From Apostichopus japonicus (taxonomy: Eukaryota; Echinodermata; Holothuroidea; Aspidochirotida; Stichopodidae): 64,000 nt of DNA. Below are positions 13,801 to 27,323 of this stretch, piece after piece. Position 1 is the first letter of the stretch. Each line of letters starts with the position of its first letter. The position numbers and the translations under genes were made by a program. The notes beneath the pieces were generated by a model. It searched no databases. It was not told the origin of the DNA and saw nothing but the letters and a program-made list of their open reading frames with translations. The DNA is taken from NCBI RefSeq assembly GCF_037975245.1, contig NC_092579.1:19800678-19864677 (forward strand), written 5' to 3'.

Positions 13801-13884
13801 CAGTTCTCTAGTGTTAGCATCAAATGAGGCATCAGAATTTAACTTACCTTTGAAAGTAGTCAGATGTGGGTCGCGAATTGACAT
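1759..13884 (-). CDS. RUN-domain protein gene, partial (five exons placed, 3' part outside window)
   Basis: Placed exons in transcript order are 13848-13884 (tentative start), 13084-13281, 11899-11980, one or more missing exons, 3299-3406 and 1759-1807. The pieces line up with successive blocks of a RUN domain: LFCESLEAILRQGLK, then LYKRDYWNWIETLEP, then SQGRGRMFIRIALNKKFL, then WYD followed by SILGNELL. RUN domains are helical adaptors that bind small GTPases or motor proteins in membrane traffic. Phases agree for exons 1-2-3 (1, 1) and for the last two (0); the third placed exon ends in phase 2 while 3299-3406 starts in phase 0, so a short exon between 3407 and 11898 is missing. The gene must continue below 1759. 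I cannot tell which RUN family it is (RUFY, FYCO1, Rubicon or another); the RUN call is firm, the start exon is not. Confidence 0.72.
2571..2943. mobile_element. 373-bp MITE-like element with ~11-bp target duplication
   Basis: Flanks ATGGCTACAAT at 2560-2570 and 2944-2954 are identical. Terminal inverted repeats are about 11-14 bp (GGCGTAGGAG at left, CTCCTATGCC at right). It has an internal G7-C7 hairpin near the right end and repeated CCCGAAAAATT motifs. It lies in an intron of the RUN gene. Confidence 0.85.
3299..3406 (-). CDS. RUN gene exon, GRGR block
   Basis: Acceptor TTCTGTTTTAG, donor CAG then GTAATC; 108 bp, exactly 36 codons in phase 0. The peptide has SQGRGRMFIRIALNKKFLS, matching the most conserved RUN block (GRGRAWIRLAL in many members), followed by EALIKDEQLLQ. 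A tRNA-derived SINE ends about 20 bp upstream of the acceptor. Confidence 0.8.
3426..3618 (-). mobile_element. tRNA-Ser-like SINE ending beside the RUN exon
   Basis: The head (about 3541-3616, minus strand) has TGGCCGAGCAGATAAAGGCG as A-box region, a TTTGAAG anticodon-loop-like stretch, a long variable arm and GAGGTTCCGGCC as B box, like tRNA-Ser(UGA). The tail is TTATTATTATTA at 3426-3440, next to the exon at 3299-3406. Confidence 0.7.
4870..5262. mobile_element. Probable MITE of the G-rich GTAG-ended group
   Basis: Left GTGGTGTAGTCAGGGGGGTA and right TACCCCCCTGGGTGTAG (imperfect inverted repeat); three GGGGCAC motifs inside. Exact borders and target duplication are not resolved. Confidence 0.5.
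5318..5476 (+). CDS. Possible exon of an unknown plus-strand gene
   Basis: Strong acceptor (TTTGCAG) and donor (TTGG then GTGAGA) bound a 159-bp open exon, phase 1 to 1. The peptide begins EIERMKKENSDDHN and ends HIWLLYTLG, with a hydrophilic middle. The phase matches the candidate ending at 1596. Family unknown; no later exon was found before MRM2. Confidence 0.4.
5520..8650. other. Intronic stretch of the RUN gene, nothing identified
   Basis: AT-rich sequence with C runs at about 6010 and 7425. The missing RUN exon may lie somewhere between 3407 and 11898, but I could not place it. Confidence 0.6.
8651..8725. mobile_element. End fragment of a hAT-like element
   Basis: Repeated GGGCCGC and GTGGCCCGC motifs ending GGTTGCCCACCCCAGG; read from the other strand this resembles hAT ends of the CAGGGGTGGGCAA type. 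No second end or target duplication was found. Confidence 0.5.
9416..9620 (+). mobile_element. tRNA-derived SINE, family 1 (5'-truncated)
   Basis: Starts within the tRNA-like head (AACGCCGGTGCCTTCC), with B box GGTTCGAGT. The shared body includes CTTCAGTCAGCTTGCAGC, and the 3' hairpin reads CCTGCTTGCAGG. Same family as copies at 33870, 60183 and 63801. Confidence 0.85.
9640..11898. other. Intronic stretch of the RUN gene, nothing identified
   Basis: AT-rich, rich in TACAGTA and TGTACA words; open frames here look random. Confidence 0.6.
11899..11980 (-). CDS. RUN gene exon, central RUN domain
   Basis: Acceptor TTTCCACAG and donor AA then GTGAGT; 82 bp, phase 1 to 2, joining the previous exon in frame through an Arg codon. 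It encodes 26 residues including LFGLYKRDYWNWIETLEPYI, the aromatic-rich second block of RUN domains. Confidence 0.72.
12770..13045 (+). mobile_element. tRNA-derived SINE, family 2
   Basis: Degenerate A box (TGTGGTTAAGGCAGGGGACT) and B box (GGTTCCACTCC), then CCTTGAGCAAGGCACTG, a block common in animal SINE bodies, and a 3' end ...GCCTCAATATTATGATTATA. It lies in the RUN gene intron between 11980 and 13084. Confidence 0.68.
13084..13281 (-). CDS. RUN gene exon, N-terminal part of RUN domain
   Basis: Acceptor CTATTAG, donor AAAA then GTAAGT; 198 bp, phase 1 in and 1 out. It encodes FLDNTIGALVKLQQ, then PVRDGHPDLQLFCESLEAI, the opening helices of a RUN domain with the typical LE..L..GLK end. 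The acceptor could be a later AG, but the domain part is clear. Confidence 0.7.
13848..13884 (-). CDS. RUN gene, tentative first coding exon
   Basis: Twelve codons from an ATG at 13884 to a good donor (AAAG then GTAAGT), ending in phase 1, which fits the exon at 13084-13281. The ATG lies 296 bp from the MRM2 ATG on the other strand. No family motif supports it, so another start exon is possible. Confidence 0.4.
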
Positions 13885-14180
13885 CGTTACATTCTAGCAA
13901 ATTGTGCAGTCCCGAAAACATCAATGGTTAACATCAGAGATGAACTGCTACAGGCCTAGATCTGCGATTAAGATCTGGTTATTTTGACCAGATGTCTGAT
14001 TTTGCAAACAAGCAGACATCTTATTCTGATTGGCAGATGTTTACATTCACATATTCAAGGGGTGACCACAATACAGCGAAGTAGAACGCAAACGTGTAAA
14101 TGCTATAATTCGGTGATATCATACAGGACCTGTAATAACTACATGCAACCGCACTTACAGTTGCGGACTGGGTAACTATC
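13885..14180. promoter_or_regulatory. Probable shared head-to-head promoter region, RUN gene / MRM2
   Basis: 296 bp separate the tentative RUN-gene ATG and the MRM2 ATG on opposite strands. I see no clear TATA box. The assignment depends on the tentative first RUN exon. Confidence 0.4.
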
Positions 14181-16297
<2,117 letters not shown>

Positions 16298-19024
16298 AGG
16301 ATGAAAGAAGCGATCATGAATTACACAAAGGATGGAATGCAAAATCACTGAGATCCTCATAGTCTAGGTAGTCACAGACATCTTGTTTTCTTTGGTTTAT
16401 AGACAGAAACCATGAAAATATATATAGAGAACATGAATAGTATATAACTTCATGCTTGCTTGCTGTCCTGGAACTTTTGGTGCCCATTCAGTGGAAGAGA
16501 AGTTGCACTTTGTCAAGTCTCAGTGTGATTAACCATTATGTGTCAAGAGTAGCTGGTTGCATTTGTTGCTTTTAATCATCAGGTTCATTTGAACATAGTG
16601 ATTATTGTTAATCTGTTGTTTTTATGCCGCACTAGACGTTCAATTCTTGTGAAAGCATCTTTATTCTTAAAACAAGCACTAACACTTAGTTTAGGCCAGG
16701 GGTGCAACGATATATTATTCTAGAAGGCCCCCACCCACAATAAAATCAAGGGAGCTGAGCTCTTGCCACAGCCCCACTGCCCCTCACTCCCCCACACACA
16801 CATGCTAAACAAATATTTCAAAGAAAATCCTAGTAATGTATATATTACAAAAATATACAACATGTGATTTTTGGTACAACCTAAACAGTTGTAAATTGTT
16901 CATCATTTTTTCAAAGGTTTCAAATTTATTCAATACCATTTTGCATCTAAGCACCCAAAATGACTTAAAGGGGGAACCCTTTCCTCAGACCCCTCCCCTG
17001 CATGACATAACATTTAAGTCTTCCTCCCCCTCACCCCCCCCCCCCTCCTCTGCCAACTACTAAAGTAGTGGCGGTGACCCTGACCTAGACTTACCATAAT
17101 TCCATAGAGCTCTGTGATATACCTAGACCAGCCTCATTTCCATGCAAAAATCAAGACTGAAGCTGTCAGAATTCATATGACGGATTAACGAGATGACTTT
17201 CCTACTAAGTAAGAAATTCAATAGTTTCAAAGTAGAATGAGAGCAGCTGTAATGTGGAACCCTTGAAGCTGTTTAGGTCATTTCTTGTTCCTCTTGTTTT
17301 TTTTCTATTATACAAATAAATGCGAGAAATGTTACTGTAGACGTTGCAAGGTTTCATACTGTGAATTAGTTGTATCCCAATGTAGCTCTAATACTTGTAG
17401 AATACACATGAGTAACTTATCACTGACTGTTGTCAGGCTAGTTAGTATTAACAAAGGAAGGGAGGAATACTGTATAGAACATAGGGAAATTCTCTGACGA
17501 ATCAAAACCTACTATAATATCATTTCTGAGTCGGGCTAAAATACCCTCCAGATTAGCCATTTGTGTATTACTGAAAGCTTGATCTAACTTTGTTTCAAGC
17601 AAAGGATGGGATAGGGTTACCTCTAAATTACTCAGAGGCAAAGCTAGACTTCCTTTTTGGAGGGCCTAAACTTTTCTGGGGATTTAGGGGGGGGGGGTGG
17701 GGAGCAGGCCTTTAGTCTTGTTTAAGACCCTGGCATTCTGCTGTTACTTTGCCTGTTACAATTAATATGAGTGCGCCCTCACATCCTCTTTCGAACATCT
17801 GTCAAAACCAGTTCCCCTGAAAAGCAGATTTGTGGAAGGGGGCTTTAGGTTTGTGTTATAATTCGTCGATATTTAAAATATAGAACGAACGTCTTGATCA
17901 AGACTAAGTCCTCTTCAAAACTACTTTCTAATAAAATTACATTTCCTGACATTGTTTGCTTTTGTGAGGAGTGGGTGGGTTGACAAATATTTTGGCCGCC
18001 GACCCTCCCCTACCCCCCACCCGCCCCTTCCCCGTAGCTGCTCCACTGATGTAGCTGTGTGTGGTCTTTATCACTTATACAGGTAGCTCCTTTACTCTGA
18101 AAATGTGAATACGAATGCTACACATTCAGGCAAATTTGCAAATTAGTTGGTGGCAGTATTCAGAAAGTAAACCAAGGATCTTTGTCGATGAAATATTCTG
18201 GCTGGATTACTAACAGCAGAAGTATTTCAGAAATTACATATGACAATCCAGGCGATTAGTGATGGCTCGTCATCTTACACGTTGTCGTTAATCAATGTAG
18301 TGATATGTGTTGAGGGCTGGTGAGAAATATAGAGAGAATTAAATTCATCTACTACATCACTGTGACTGGTAAGAAGATTATAGTTAACCAAGAGAATACT
18401 TCATTCTGGAATTGCTTCGGTACTTAACAAATGGACATACTTTAGTGTGTGCATATAGCATTTAAAATGTGCGAAACGGATCAGTCGAGCGAGGGCGTTG
18501 GGTGGGTGGGGAAACGGGGGTGGTGGGAGTATACATACGTTATGTTATATGTCACTCTCCTTAGCTCTCATATTTTTGCATTAATTTCAGAAAGTGATTA
18601 TGTTATAGTATTCTTTGCTGTTCTTTCGTTAAAGGAGCATGAGAACTTTCATCAATCGACTGACACTCCAGAAGTAGTTATTGTATGTTGTGTATCACTC
18701 AACATGACACTGTCTTTTCTTTTCTGGTTTATTTATTTATTTATTTTCATTGTCTTAAGTACCCTATTAGGCATCTGGCATTGTAAAAGTTTTCGCTATA
18801 CATTATTTTCATATCAGTCAATTGGCACTCAACATACTCTTGTGTTTGACAAGTGGCATTTATAGACAGTGGTGCATGAATGTTCCTATTCCTAGTCTCA
18901 TTCCTGTTTCGTCCGTCTATTGGATAGTCAGTCAATTAACACTCGAAAATTTTAGATGAAATGTTTTTTTTTTTTCTTTCTTCTTTATCTCTCCATTGCT
19001 CTCTCTCCACCCACCTCTCTCTCC

Positions 19025-19026
<2 letters not shown>

Positions 19027-19056
<30 letters not shown>
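19027..19056. repeat. (CT)n microsatellite
   Basis: About 15 CT units in a longer pyrimidine-rich stretch. Confidence 0.95.
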
Positions 19057-19059
<3 letters not shown>

Positions 19060-20429
19060 ATTCCAGCCCTTTTATTTGTTCGTGAAGAGGAGGGGGGGGG
19101 GGGTGTCATAATAACAGCCGATCCAAACCATGAGCACCCTTAATCTTCAGACATTGCCAGGGGTATATATCACTCAGTTGGAACCGATAGACATTTGAAG
19201 ATACTTGAATAAATTTTTGCTTCGTTCATGAGGAAAGAGCTGGTGAAAGCATCCAAACTGCGTAAAGAATATACCCAGAATGAAATAATATTTAGGACTC
19301 GCTGTTTGATCCTAACTCTCTTAATTTCTTGTCGGTTTCCACTCCATTGCATACATGCTGACTATAGAATAGCTATAGTAGGCCTATCTATCTGTGTGCT
19401 CGCATGGAACAGTTGGTTGAGCACTTTGTGGAGTTTTTCTCTTTCAAACGTTGATTTGTTTCGATATATAGGTTACCTTTACCAACCGGCGAGGGGAACA
19501 TTTCTCCTTCTAGTCCAATATATGACATGAGTACTTTCCAAACACAAACCTTTAAACTACATGCTTGCGTTTGGTCACGAATATTCCGGCAATTTGACCA
19601 AGTCGGTACCTAGAATTACGTTCTTAAACCTTTATAATCGAATAATGACTAACTACAGACAAGGTATATAACTTTGGATACACCATCCTAAGATAAGCTT
19701 TGATTACCCCCCCCCCCCAGCCCACACACAGGACAGAAGCAAACCTTAGTACAACAATAATGCATATGCGTAGTCAATTCTCTACGAAAGAAAACTAGTT
19801 CGATGTATATAACAGAATCATATTGTTATAACGATAAAGTAATTTGATATTACAAATTATTAATTTGTCATAAGAAAATATTAATTTTGTTATTGCGAAT
19901 GAGTATGCACCCGGTATTTGGATAAATTAGGGACCGCCGCTTGACATGAGTCGGTAATAGTAAAGTCATATATATATATATATATATATAGACATTAACA
20001 CCGTCACCTCACCCCCCCCCCTTTCTCCCTCGCAACGTCCTTATTTAATTTGATGTCCCTCACGTTCACTTCATTTTCATGAGCCAAGTATAAAATAATA
20101 ATAACAACAACAAACAGATGTCAAAATAGAACATAACTTGTTACGTTTATTGCACACTTTAAATGAATACTAATTATTTCTAAAGAAAATTAAGAGAAAA
20201 TATCATTTAAGCTGGACACCAGTTAATATCTTCAATTAGATTAAACGGGGAAAAAATATGTTGAAATTTTCAAAAAATGAAGAAGAAAAAATAAAGAAAG
20301 AAAAGATAAAAAGGAATACATTTCCATGAAAACGAGTTGAATGCATAAACGCGATACCTCAGCCCCTTTGATAATGTGTAACAAATAAAAGGTAAACTAT
20401 ATGTCATTGTATTTGTCATTGACGAACAA

Positions 20430-20477
20430 TGAGAAACCATTGTTCATAAACCATTGTTCATAAACCATTGTCCATTG
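20430..20477. repeat. Short tandem repeat, 16-bp unit
   Basis: AACCATTGTTCATA is repeated about three times. Confidence 0.7.
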
Positions 20478-23238
20478 CCTTAAAGCAGCATTCCCAGCTG
20501 AAATTGATCATTTCTTTTCTTTTGATGACAAACTCCGATGAAAAATGAAATCATTAATTTGACTATGCATTCCAAGTTTCATTAAGTTTTAAAACTGAAA
20601 CTGTAGTCAAAACGTTTTAAAATTACTTTGTACATGTGTTTAATGCTATGATGAAATGTGTCTGGGCGACAACCACTCTTGATGATCAAATAGATTCATT
20701 AATTACATGCTGATGAATCACCATATTGTTGAAAAACAGTAAGAAATGTATCTTTGCTTTATCAATTGCTATCTAATTTTGATTAAAAATGTGTTTTGTT
20801 TTTATTAATTTGGTGATCAAAAGCCTGCATACTTCAAACCATTAACTTCTGTAAATACAACTTTCTCGGGGGAGGGGGGGGGGGGGAGGGAAGAGCTATA
20901 TAACTTTGTACAATTCTTACAATTAAACTGAACGTTTCGAATATGTTTTAATTCTGTCGTCTCTTGTTTTGGGGGTTTTTCTCACATGAAAATAAATTGA
21001 AGAGATGAAAGTAATCTAAAGGAAACCACAATGTCTTTTGAGTGATTTACAAGATGCAATACGTCGATACTGACTGTCAGTTGATTGAAACCAGACTTAA
21101 ATAAATAAAAAAATACTTCCCTGTATATATTAATACCACACACAATGAATGTATTGGAATATATAGTATCAGTAATATATAACGAACTGAGTATCAAATT
21201 TATGAGCGTCGACTTAAACCTCAAAATGAGAGGGCGGTGTAACCATTCAACTGGGGCGGCATTTGTTTTCCAAAGGTTCACGGTCTCGAATATTAAGTAA
21301 GTTGAAACGATAACGTACAGCAGAGGATCCAGTGTAAACACTGTACCAACACCTCCGTTGTTTCCATCAACGTATGTACCTCTCACATCCTCCCTTCTCC
21401 CACCCCCCACCCCTTGCCAATATCCATTGAAACACTCATATTTCTTATATCCTACCTGTGATTTTTGGTTTGCTTTTGTTTTTGTTTTTTTGCATATTCT
21501 TTTTATGGTAAACCTTCAGTATTGCAAACTAAGATATTTTAAGACAATGAAAAGCAGCTCTCTTAGAATGTATCAATATTTTAAGATTTCAAAGCAATAC
21601 CGATAGTTATATTAATGATTTATGATATGACATTTGTAGTTCTCTACAACAAGGGTGACAGTGAAAAAGGTCCCAAGTAAGAACACCGCTCCATCCCCCT
21701 AATTACCCCTCATCACATAAGGCATGTACCGTAATGATATGAATGTGCTTAAAACTCTGATATCTATGGAGCGCCTAGAGCGCCAAAAGTCCTGAAATCG
21801 ACTTTCAAGCGACACCACTGCGAGTCCTTGATATTCATGAATACATGATCATACTCAGGTCGTTACGAAAATATAAATAGAAAAAGAAAAAAAAATGTTT
21901 TTTTTTTTTTTTACAAGGACCTACCTTGAACTGAAAATTATATAAAGAACGTGTATAATAAATGGTTGCATACCTTTTACCATATACAAATTAATTTTGC
22001 ATAATTACAATATCCTATGTGCATACATGTTTATATATGTAAATACAAAGAAAGTATGAAAAGTTCATTTATCGATTATGGATATTTCTAAAAACAATTT
22101 AATTCAGAGTGATTGATAATAGGTTCCAAGTAAGTAATACTTGCCAAATTTCTCATGGTACTACAGGGAAAATTGCAAATAAATTGCATGTGTAACCTTA
22201 AAAAAAAACAGCATTTATTGTAAACAATATTCAAACAGGTATCTTTAGATTGTCCTAGAATACCAATCACCTGCTCTACCAGCCGTGGGTTGTCCAGCAT
22301 TATAAAGGGCTGGTTATACCCTTAAACATTGCTCTGCTTGGGTAAGACGAATGGGGACGGGTGTCATAATTTAGTTTCAAAGAAAAATACCAATTATTTT
22401 ACTGACAGCATTATTGCATAAAGCCTGTGTTGATTAATTTGCTGAAAAGTAAACTATGAAATTGGAAAGATCTGTTTCGATGGATCTGTCACGTTAGCGT
22501 TTAAGTAACATTCTATTTTCTTTAATTTCATATTGATTGTCAATTGAATTTTATGTTATATAAATGTGTGTATTTATCGATGTAAAATCGATTGTTTCAA
22601 TCCATTTTTGTTTATTTACAAAGTCCCACGAAAGGTTAGGATGCCTTTGAGTGGGAGCCAGGCGCTCGAGATTATTAAAGTTAACTATTATATTTATCAA
22701 CAACGAAAAACTATAGCATCAATTCGATCACATATCTGTACGTTGACGTACATGTTACGCTTTTTTTTTGCATTGCGTTGCAGTTGTGACGTCATTCTAA
22801 CCAGGCCGTATAATGCTCATATACATGTAATGTATACCTCTCAATTTGATAGGTTAAAACCGCTATACGCTATACTATAGTGAAGTGGCATTAACCGCTT
22901 TATCCAACAGAAAGAAAAACCACACATGTGTCCTAAAAATTAATGTTAATTATATTTGGTTTCGTTTGCAAACCTCCTCGGAGAAAACTTCTTATTCTAG
23001 CGTTCCTGGTGGGAGTTTAGGGGAAAGTAACAGCCTCATTAAGTTTCAGAAACCTTATCTGCTTATCCAATCTATCGAGTATGTTACCAGCGGACTGTGG
23101 GAACTTTAACACTCAAAAAGTATTGCTAATCTATAGGGTGCATATATACGACAAACACCTGCCCACTATAGTCGGCAAATTACACTTTGGTATATACTGT
23201 TGACCCAACTACTTGTGTATAGTCAAAGTAGTTACAAA

Positions 23239-23239
<1 letters not shown>

Positions 23240-23300
<61 letters not shown>
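23240..23300. repeat. (TG)(TA)n microsatellite
   Basis: Short TG run then about 50 bp of TA. Confidence 0.97.
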
Positions 23301-23301
<1 letters not shown>

Positions 23302-24900
23302 AGTTGCTTACGTCACATTATTAATAACTTCATATACAGCCCTACTGATCAATTTTTCTATCGGTCTAAAGTGTCCGCAAAAATCATTTAATTGAGACCT
23401 TTCCTTTTGCTTTTTATGTTTGATGGGACATGTATAACCAGTTATTAAATTGCTGTAAGATTAAAACCACAGAATTATTATTAAGTTATGAACGAGCGAG
23501 TCTCGTCTTTCGCGCATTTGCTTAGCCATGCAAACTGCAACGGTTTATGATTATCACTGCACATGCGCACAAAATGGAAATCGTAAAGTCTGACTTAGAT
23601 AAACAAGAGACTTACCTTCACCTTCAATGTTACGAATTTAAAAAGACAAATCTCTATTACTGAATATTAACTATTGAATAAATAATTGGAACATTTCTTG
23701 TAACTTTTATCAATTTTTTTTCTTCTAAATAAAATACTACACTTCCTATAGAGTCCTTTCTTTCATTTGGAACATGATTCAGTAAGACGAAAAGGCTGAG
23801 AGATAAAACCTAAGAAAATCAACCCCCCCCCCAAAAAAATTAAATCGTGTCCAACAGGCTCCATTATACTACTTCCTTGTCTTTGATATTTTGATGCAAT
23901 AGTATTATATGTTTATGTACTTGAATCGGGTGCAGGTAGAGTAAATCTATGCTTATTGGCAGATCCCAAATATTATATTGTATTTAGACCTAATATAATT
24001 TATATCCTTAAAACTGGCTGTTTTATCAACTGGCATAAGAAGCAGAAATATCTTATATCAATATGATATTTACAGAGTTGTATAGAAAACGCAATGTTTG
24101 CTAACATATGACCGTAATTTTAATAAACAAATGAGGTTAAATATCGCCTCTTGGAAAACAGATCTAATCACTTTATTCTGAAGGAGTCATCTCCTGGTTT
24201 TTAAGATACAGAAGGCACAGCCTTTTTATATAATAGTGGAACCCCTTTTCACTTCAGAGGTGACACCAACGAAAAACGTTTACTATCACATTTGGGTCGC
24301 TAGAAGTTATTGTTCCTTCTAATGCTTTTTTTAATTTTTCATTTGTGCGACACTTTTGGTGACACACCAATTGGATTTTTTCACCGCACGTATAACGATG
24401 CTGGTGCCGTAACGGTGCTTCCCCCACCCCCCTCACCCTCCCAGACCCAATTCCTGGTTACTGGCCATAGTCAATATAGTATGGAAACTAACCCGTAGAT
24501 TTGGGTATATTTACTGCCCAAAATTTGAATGACACGACTGTCACGTAAAACCCCAAATTGAGCTCACTATCAAAAATACCTCTCTCTTCCCGTTAAACCC
24601 TTTTATAAATGTCAACGGAAAGTTTCTATCTCAGTTTGTGCAAACAGATGATTTTTTGGCTTATTTTCAAATTTGAGGGGGAAAATATTCTGAGCATTCA
24701 TATTGTATTTGTATAGACTAGTATAGGCAATAAGACGGAGCGATTAGGTGCATTTTATAGTCTACCCAAAAGCCACACCATTGTAACACGCCGTTTCCTT
24801 CTTCCAGTCATGCAGTTTGCATGTCAATGATCTCAGCATTATCATCATTAGTACTGTGTTTTGATATAGTGACGTCATCAGTCTTGAACGGACGATTCCA

Positions 24901-25539
24901 TTACACTGAAGTAGGGACGAATTTGTTGCTATTCGGCTGTTGTTGTTGTTGTGGTGGTGGTGGTTGTTCTTCTTCTTCCATCGTAATTTCGTTGTCATCC
25001 TGTGGACTTTGTTCGCTCAGATCTAAGTTAGATGAATCCTCTTCGGGAAGAGTCTCTAATCTTGTTCTTAAACCAAATTTAGCGCTGATCGCCATCATAT
25101 CTAATCTGCTATTTATCATATTTTCTTCATTAGGATTAGGTGAATCTCTACCCAATGATGTACTCGGTTGCTTACCGTGCGGCGTTGCGTTAGTATCGAC
25201 CGATCTAGGTCGACTTTGTTTAGAACACGAGCTTCCGGCGCATGCTGAATTACCGTTGGGCCTAGCACTGCACCGTTTGGCAGCGGCGGCCCGCTTTCTT
25301 CCTTTGGTACTTTCGGCGCATTTACAGTTGGGTCCGTGGTCATCTATATTTCGTTGACAGTGAGTGTCAATACAGGGCTTCAAGAGAAATACAAAGCCCA
25401 AAATCGCTAATCCACACCCTAAGAGGGCAAACGGAATGCTCTCCATCCACTGTGAAATTACTATTGAACTTCCAAAACCCAATAGCATAGCCCCAACGAT
25501 GAGGCTCGCCATAATACGAGCGCATGTTACTTTAGGCAT
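24901..25539 (-). CDS. Two-membrane-segment protein with PDZ-ligand-like C-terminus, single exon
   Basis: A 212-aa uninterrupted frame. Two hydrophobic segments, at about residues 10-30 (IMASLIVGAMLLGFGSSIVI) and 36-54 (PFALLGCGLAILGFVFLL), form a membrane hairpin. A Cys-rich stretch follows (KPCIDTHC, then CKC), then a basic segment (GRKRAAAAKR), a Ser/Pro/Asn-rich region, an acidic stretch (LPEEDSSNLDLSEQ, then MEEEEQ), a PPPP-QQQQQ run and the end FVPTSV. The last three residues T-S-V fit a class I PDZ ligand. With two helices, both ends would face the cytoplasm. An AATAAA on this strand is at 24172-24177. I do not recognise the family. An opposite-strand frame overlaps it, but the two clean membrane helices favour this strand. 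Confidence 0.7.
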   Translation of the reverse strand: MPKVTCARIMASLIVGAMLLGFGSSIVISQWMESIPFALLGCGLAILGFVFLLKPCIDTHCQRNIDDHGPNCKCAESTKGRKRAAAAKRCSARPNGNSACAGSSCSKQSRPRSVDTNATPHGKQPSTSLGRDSPNPNEENMINSRLDMMAISAKFGLRTRLETLPEEDSSNLDLSEQSPQDDNEITMEEEEQPPPPQQQQQPNSNKFVPTSV

Positions 25540-26085
25540 TGTTGCTGTATATTGTAACTCAAAAGTTAACTCGCTTAATAATCTTCTAAAAATATATCCT
25601 TTAAAAACAAATAGAGCAGGTAAGCTGTTTTATGAATATTCACACATGTCTAATTGACATTGAGAGCTGTCTAATGAGCTATTCATTAACATATACATGG
25701 AGAACGGAATCCCTTAAGGACCTTCAGTACATCAATTTTGTATAGTGTAGTATGAAAAACTCGTGTCCATTCTTCATGTTATCACATAATTCCCCCAAAT
25801 CAAAATATTTGAAAAAAGGGATTTCCATACGCTTCTGTCGATGAAAAATGTCCTCCCTCCTTCTGAGTAAAGTGATTTGATCGAAATCTGCTGAAACATC
25901 TGCTAATCCTGAGGGAATAAAAATGAGAGAAAAAGTGAAGAGTATAATAGACTGCCCCTTTTGTCATTCCTGGGATCGGAAAACCATTTCTACTTTTTAT
26001 GAATCAATTTCATTTCATTAATTCAAGGTGTTGAAATTCAAACCTCACAAGGGGGGACACGATAGGTGTATAGGCTATATGCATC
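25540..26085. other. Upstream region of the two-membrane-segment gene
   Basis: AT-rich; no clear promoter element identified. Confidence 0.5.
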
Positions 26086-26129
26086 AGAGTGCGTATAACT
26101 TGGTATATTGGCAAATATGATTCGGCAGT

Positions 26130-26583
26130 TTTAAAGCAGTTAAGATGAAGAACTATAAGGGATGGTAAAATAATTAATTTGTACATTTTAGAAAGAAGAA
26201 GTATATAGGAAGGTAAAGTAGTTGATTTGTACATTTGAGAATGAAGAACTATATGGGATGATAAAATAGATGATTTGTACATTCTAGAATGAAGAACTAC
26301 GTGGGAAGGTCAAATAATAAATTTGTACATTTTAGAATGAAGAAATATATGGGAAGGTAAAATATAGTTGATTTGTAAATTTTATAATGAAAAACTATAC
26401 GGGAAGGTAAAATAGTTGATTTGTAAATTTTATAATGAAAAACTATACGGGAAGGTAAAATATAGTTGATTTGTAAATTTTATAATGAAAAACTATACGG
26501 GAAGGTAAAATAGTTGATTTGTATATTTTAGAATGAAGAACTATATGGGAAGGTAAAATAGTTCATTTGTACATTTTAGAATC
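26130..26583. repeat. ~48-51 bp minisatellite, about nine units
   Basis: The unit reads roughly GAATGAAGAACTATATGGG, then AAGGTAAAATAGTTGATT, then TGTACATTTTA. The middle units are almost identical, the outer ones more diverged. Confidence 0.88.
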
Positions 26584-27140
26584 AGTAAAAGTATCAATGT
26601 AATCTTTTGCAGTTGCGTTATCCGCTATGAACGCCTTCAAAACAAAACAAATGATTTTGTTTTCCTTCGGAAATATGTAATATGTTAATGATCATTATAG
26701 ATGTATACGTATGACTTGGTATATTGCGAATACATTTCGGCGGTTTTAAAAGGTAAATTATTGGATAATGAAATAATAGGTCATCAATATATTTAAAAAT
26801 ATATCAATATATACGACTCTAATGTATTGTTTGAAGTTAGTACCTTGACCGCCGTAGAAAATAGAAGACATTTCTATCCGTGTGTTGTACACAGTAGGTC
26901 TTATTTATCAAAGGTCACCTGTGTGCATGGTCACTGCATGATTGAGAACACTGCAGATAAATCACACAAAAAAGGCTATATACTGCCATGAAGGTTCTCT
27001 ATAATCTAAAAATGGTTTTCCAATACGCGAGGTAATTGAAGATGTATCAAATAAACAAAGACATTTTACAGCTTGCGGTTGCCTGTAAATTACAGTAGTA
27101 AGAGTAGAGGTAACTGTAGGCACAATTATATATATAGCGG

Positions 27141-27170
27141 GAGGCCCGGGTTCGAATCCCGGTGGAGGCT
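27141..27170 (+). pseudogene. tRNA 3'-half-like remnant
   Basis: A perfect T arm (CCGGG, loop TTCGAAT, CCCGG at 27146-27162) followed by an acceptor-like TGGAGGC. There is no 5' half, so it is a tRNA or SINE remnant, not a working gene. Confidence 0.55.
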
Positions 27171-27215
27171 GGAAGTTTTTAAATGTTCTTGATTTTCCAA
27201 CTCATTACGATTTTC

Positions 27216-27323
<108 letters not shown>

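Larger units (their letters stand above)
16745..24171. other. Gene-poor intergenic stretch
   Basis: No convincing exon on either strand. It contains homopolymer C/G runs, a CT and two TA microsatellites, and a possible G-rich MITE at about 17630-18050. Confidence 0.6.

Noticed and set aside
17629-18050. Possible MITE (CAGAGGCAAAGCTAGA and CAGTGGAGCAGCTACG as ends)
   Set aside because: Terminal similarity is weak and no target duplication was found.
18449-18865. 138-codon open frame, plus strand, with hydrophobic stretches
   Set aside because: Hydrophobicity comes from T-rich DNA; a poly-TTTA run encodes part of it. No family resemblance.
20982-21410. 142-codon open frame, minus strand
   Set aside because: No motif, no splice context, residue use typical of AT-rich noncoding sequence.
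24821-25357. 178-codon open frame on the plus strand
   Set aside because: It is the antisense of the two-membrane-segment protein; its composition (runs of Cys, Gly and Ser) mirrors the CAA/CCA repeats of the minus-strand gene.
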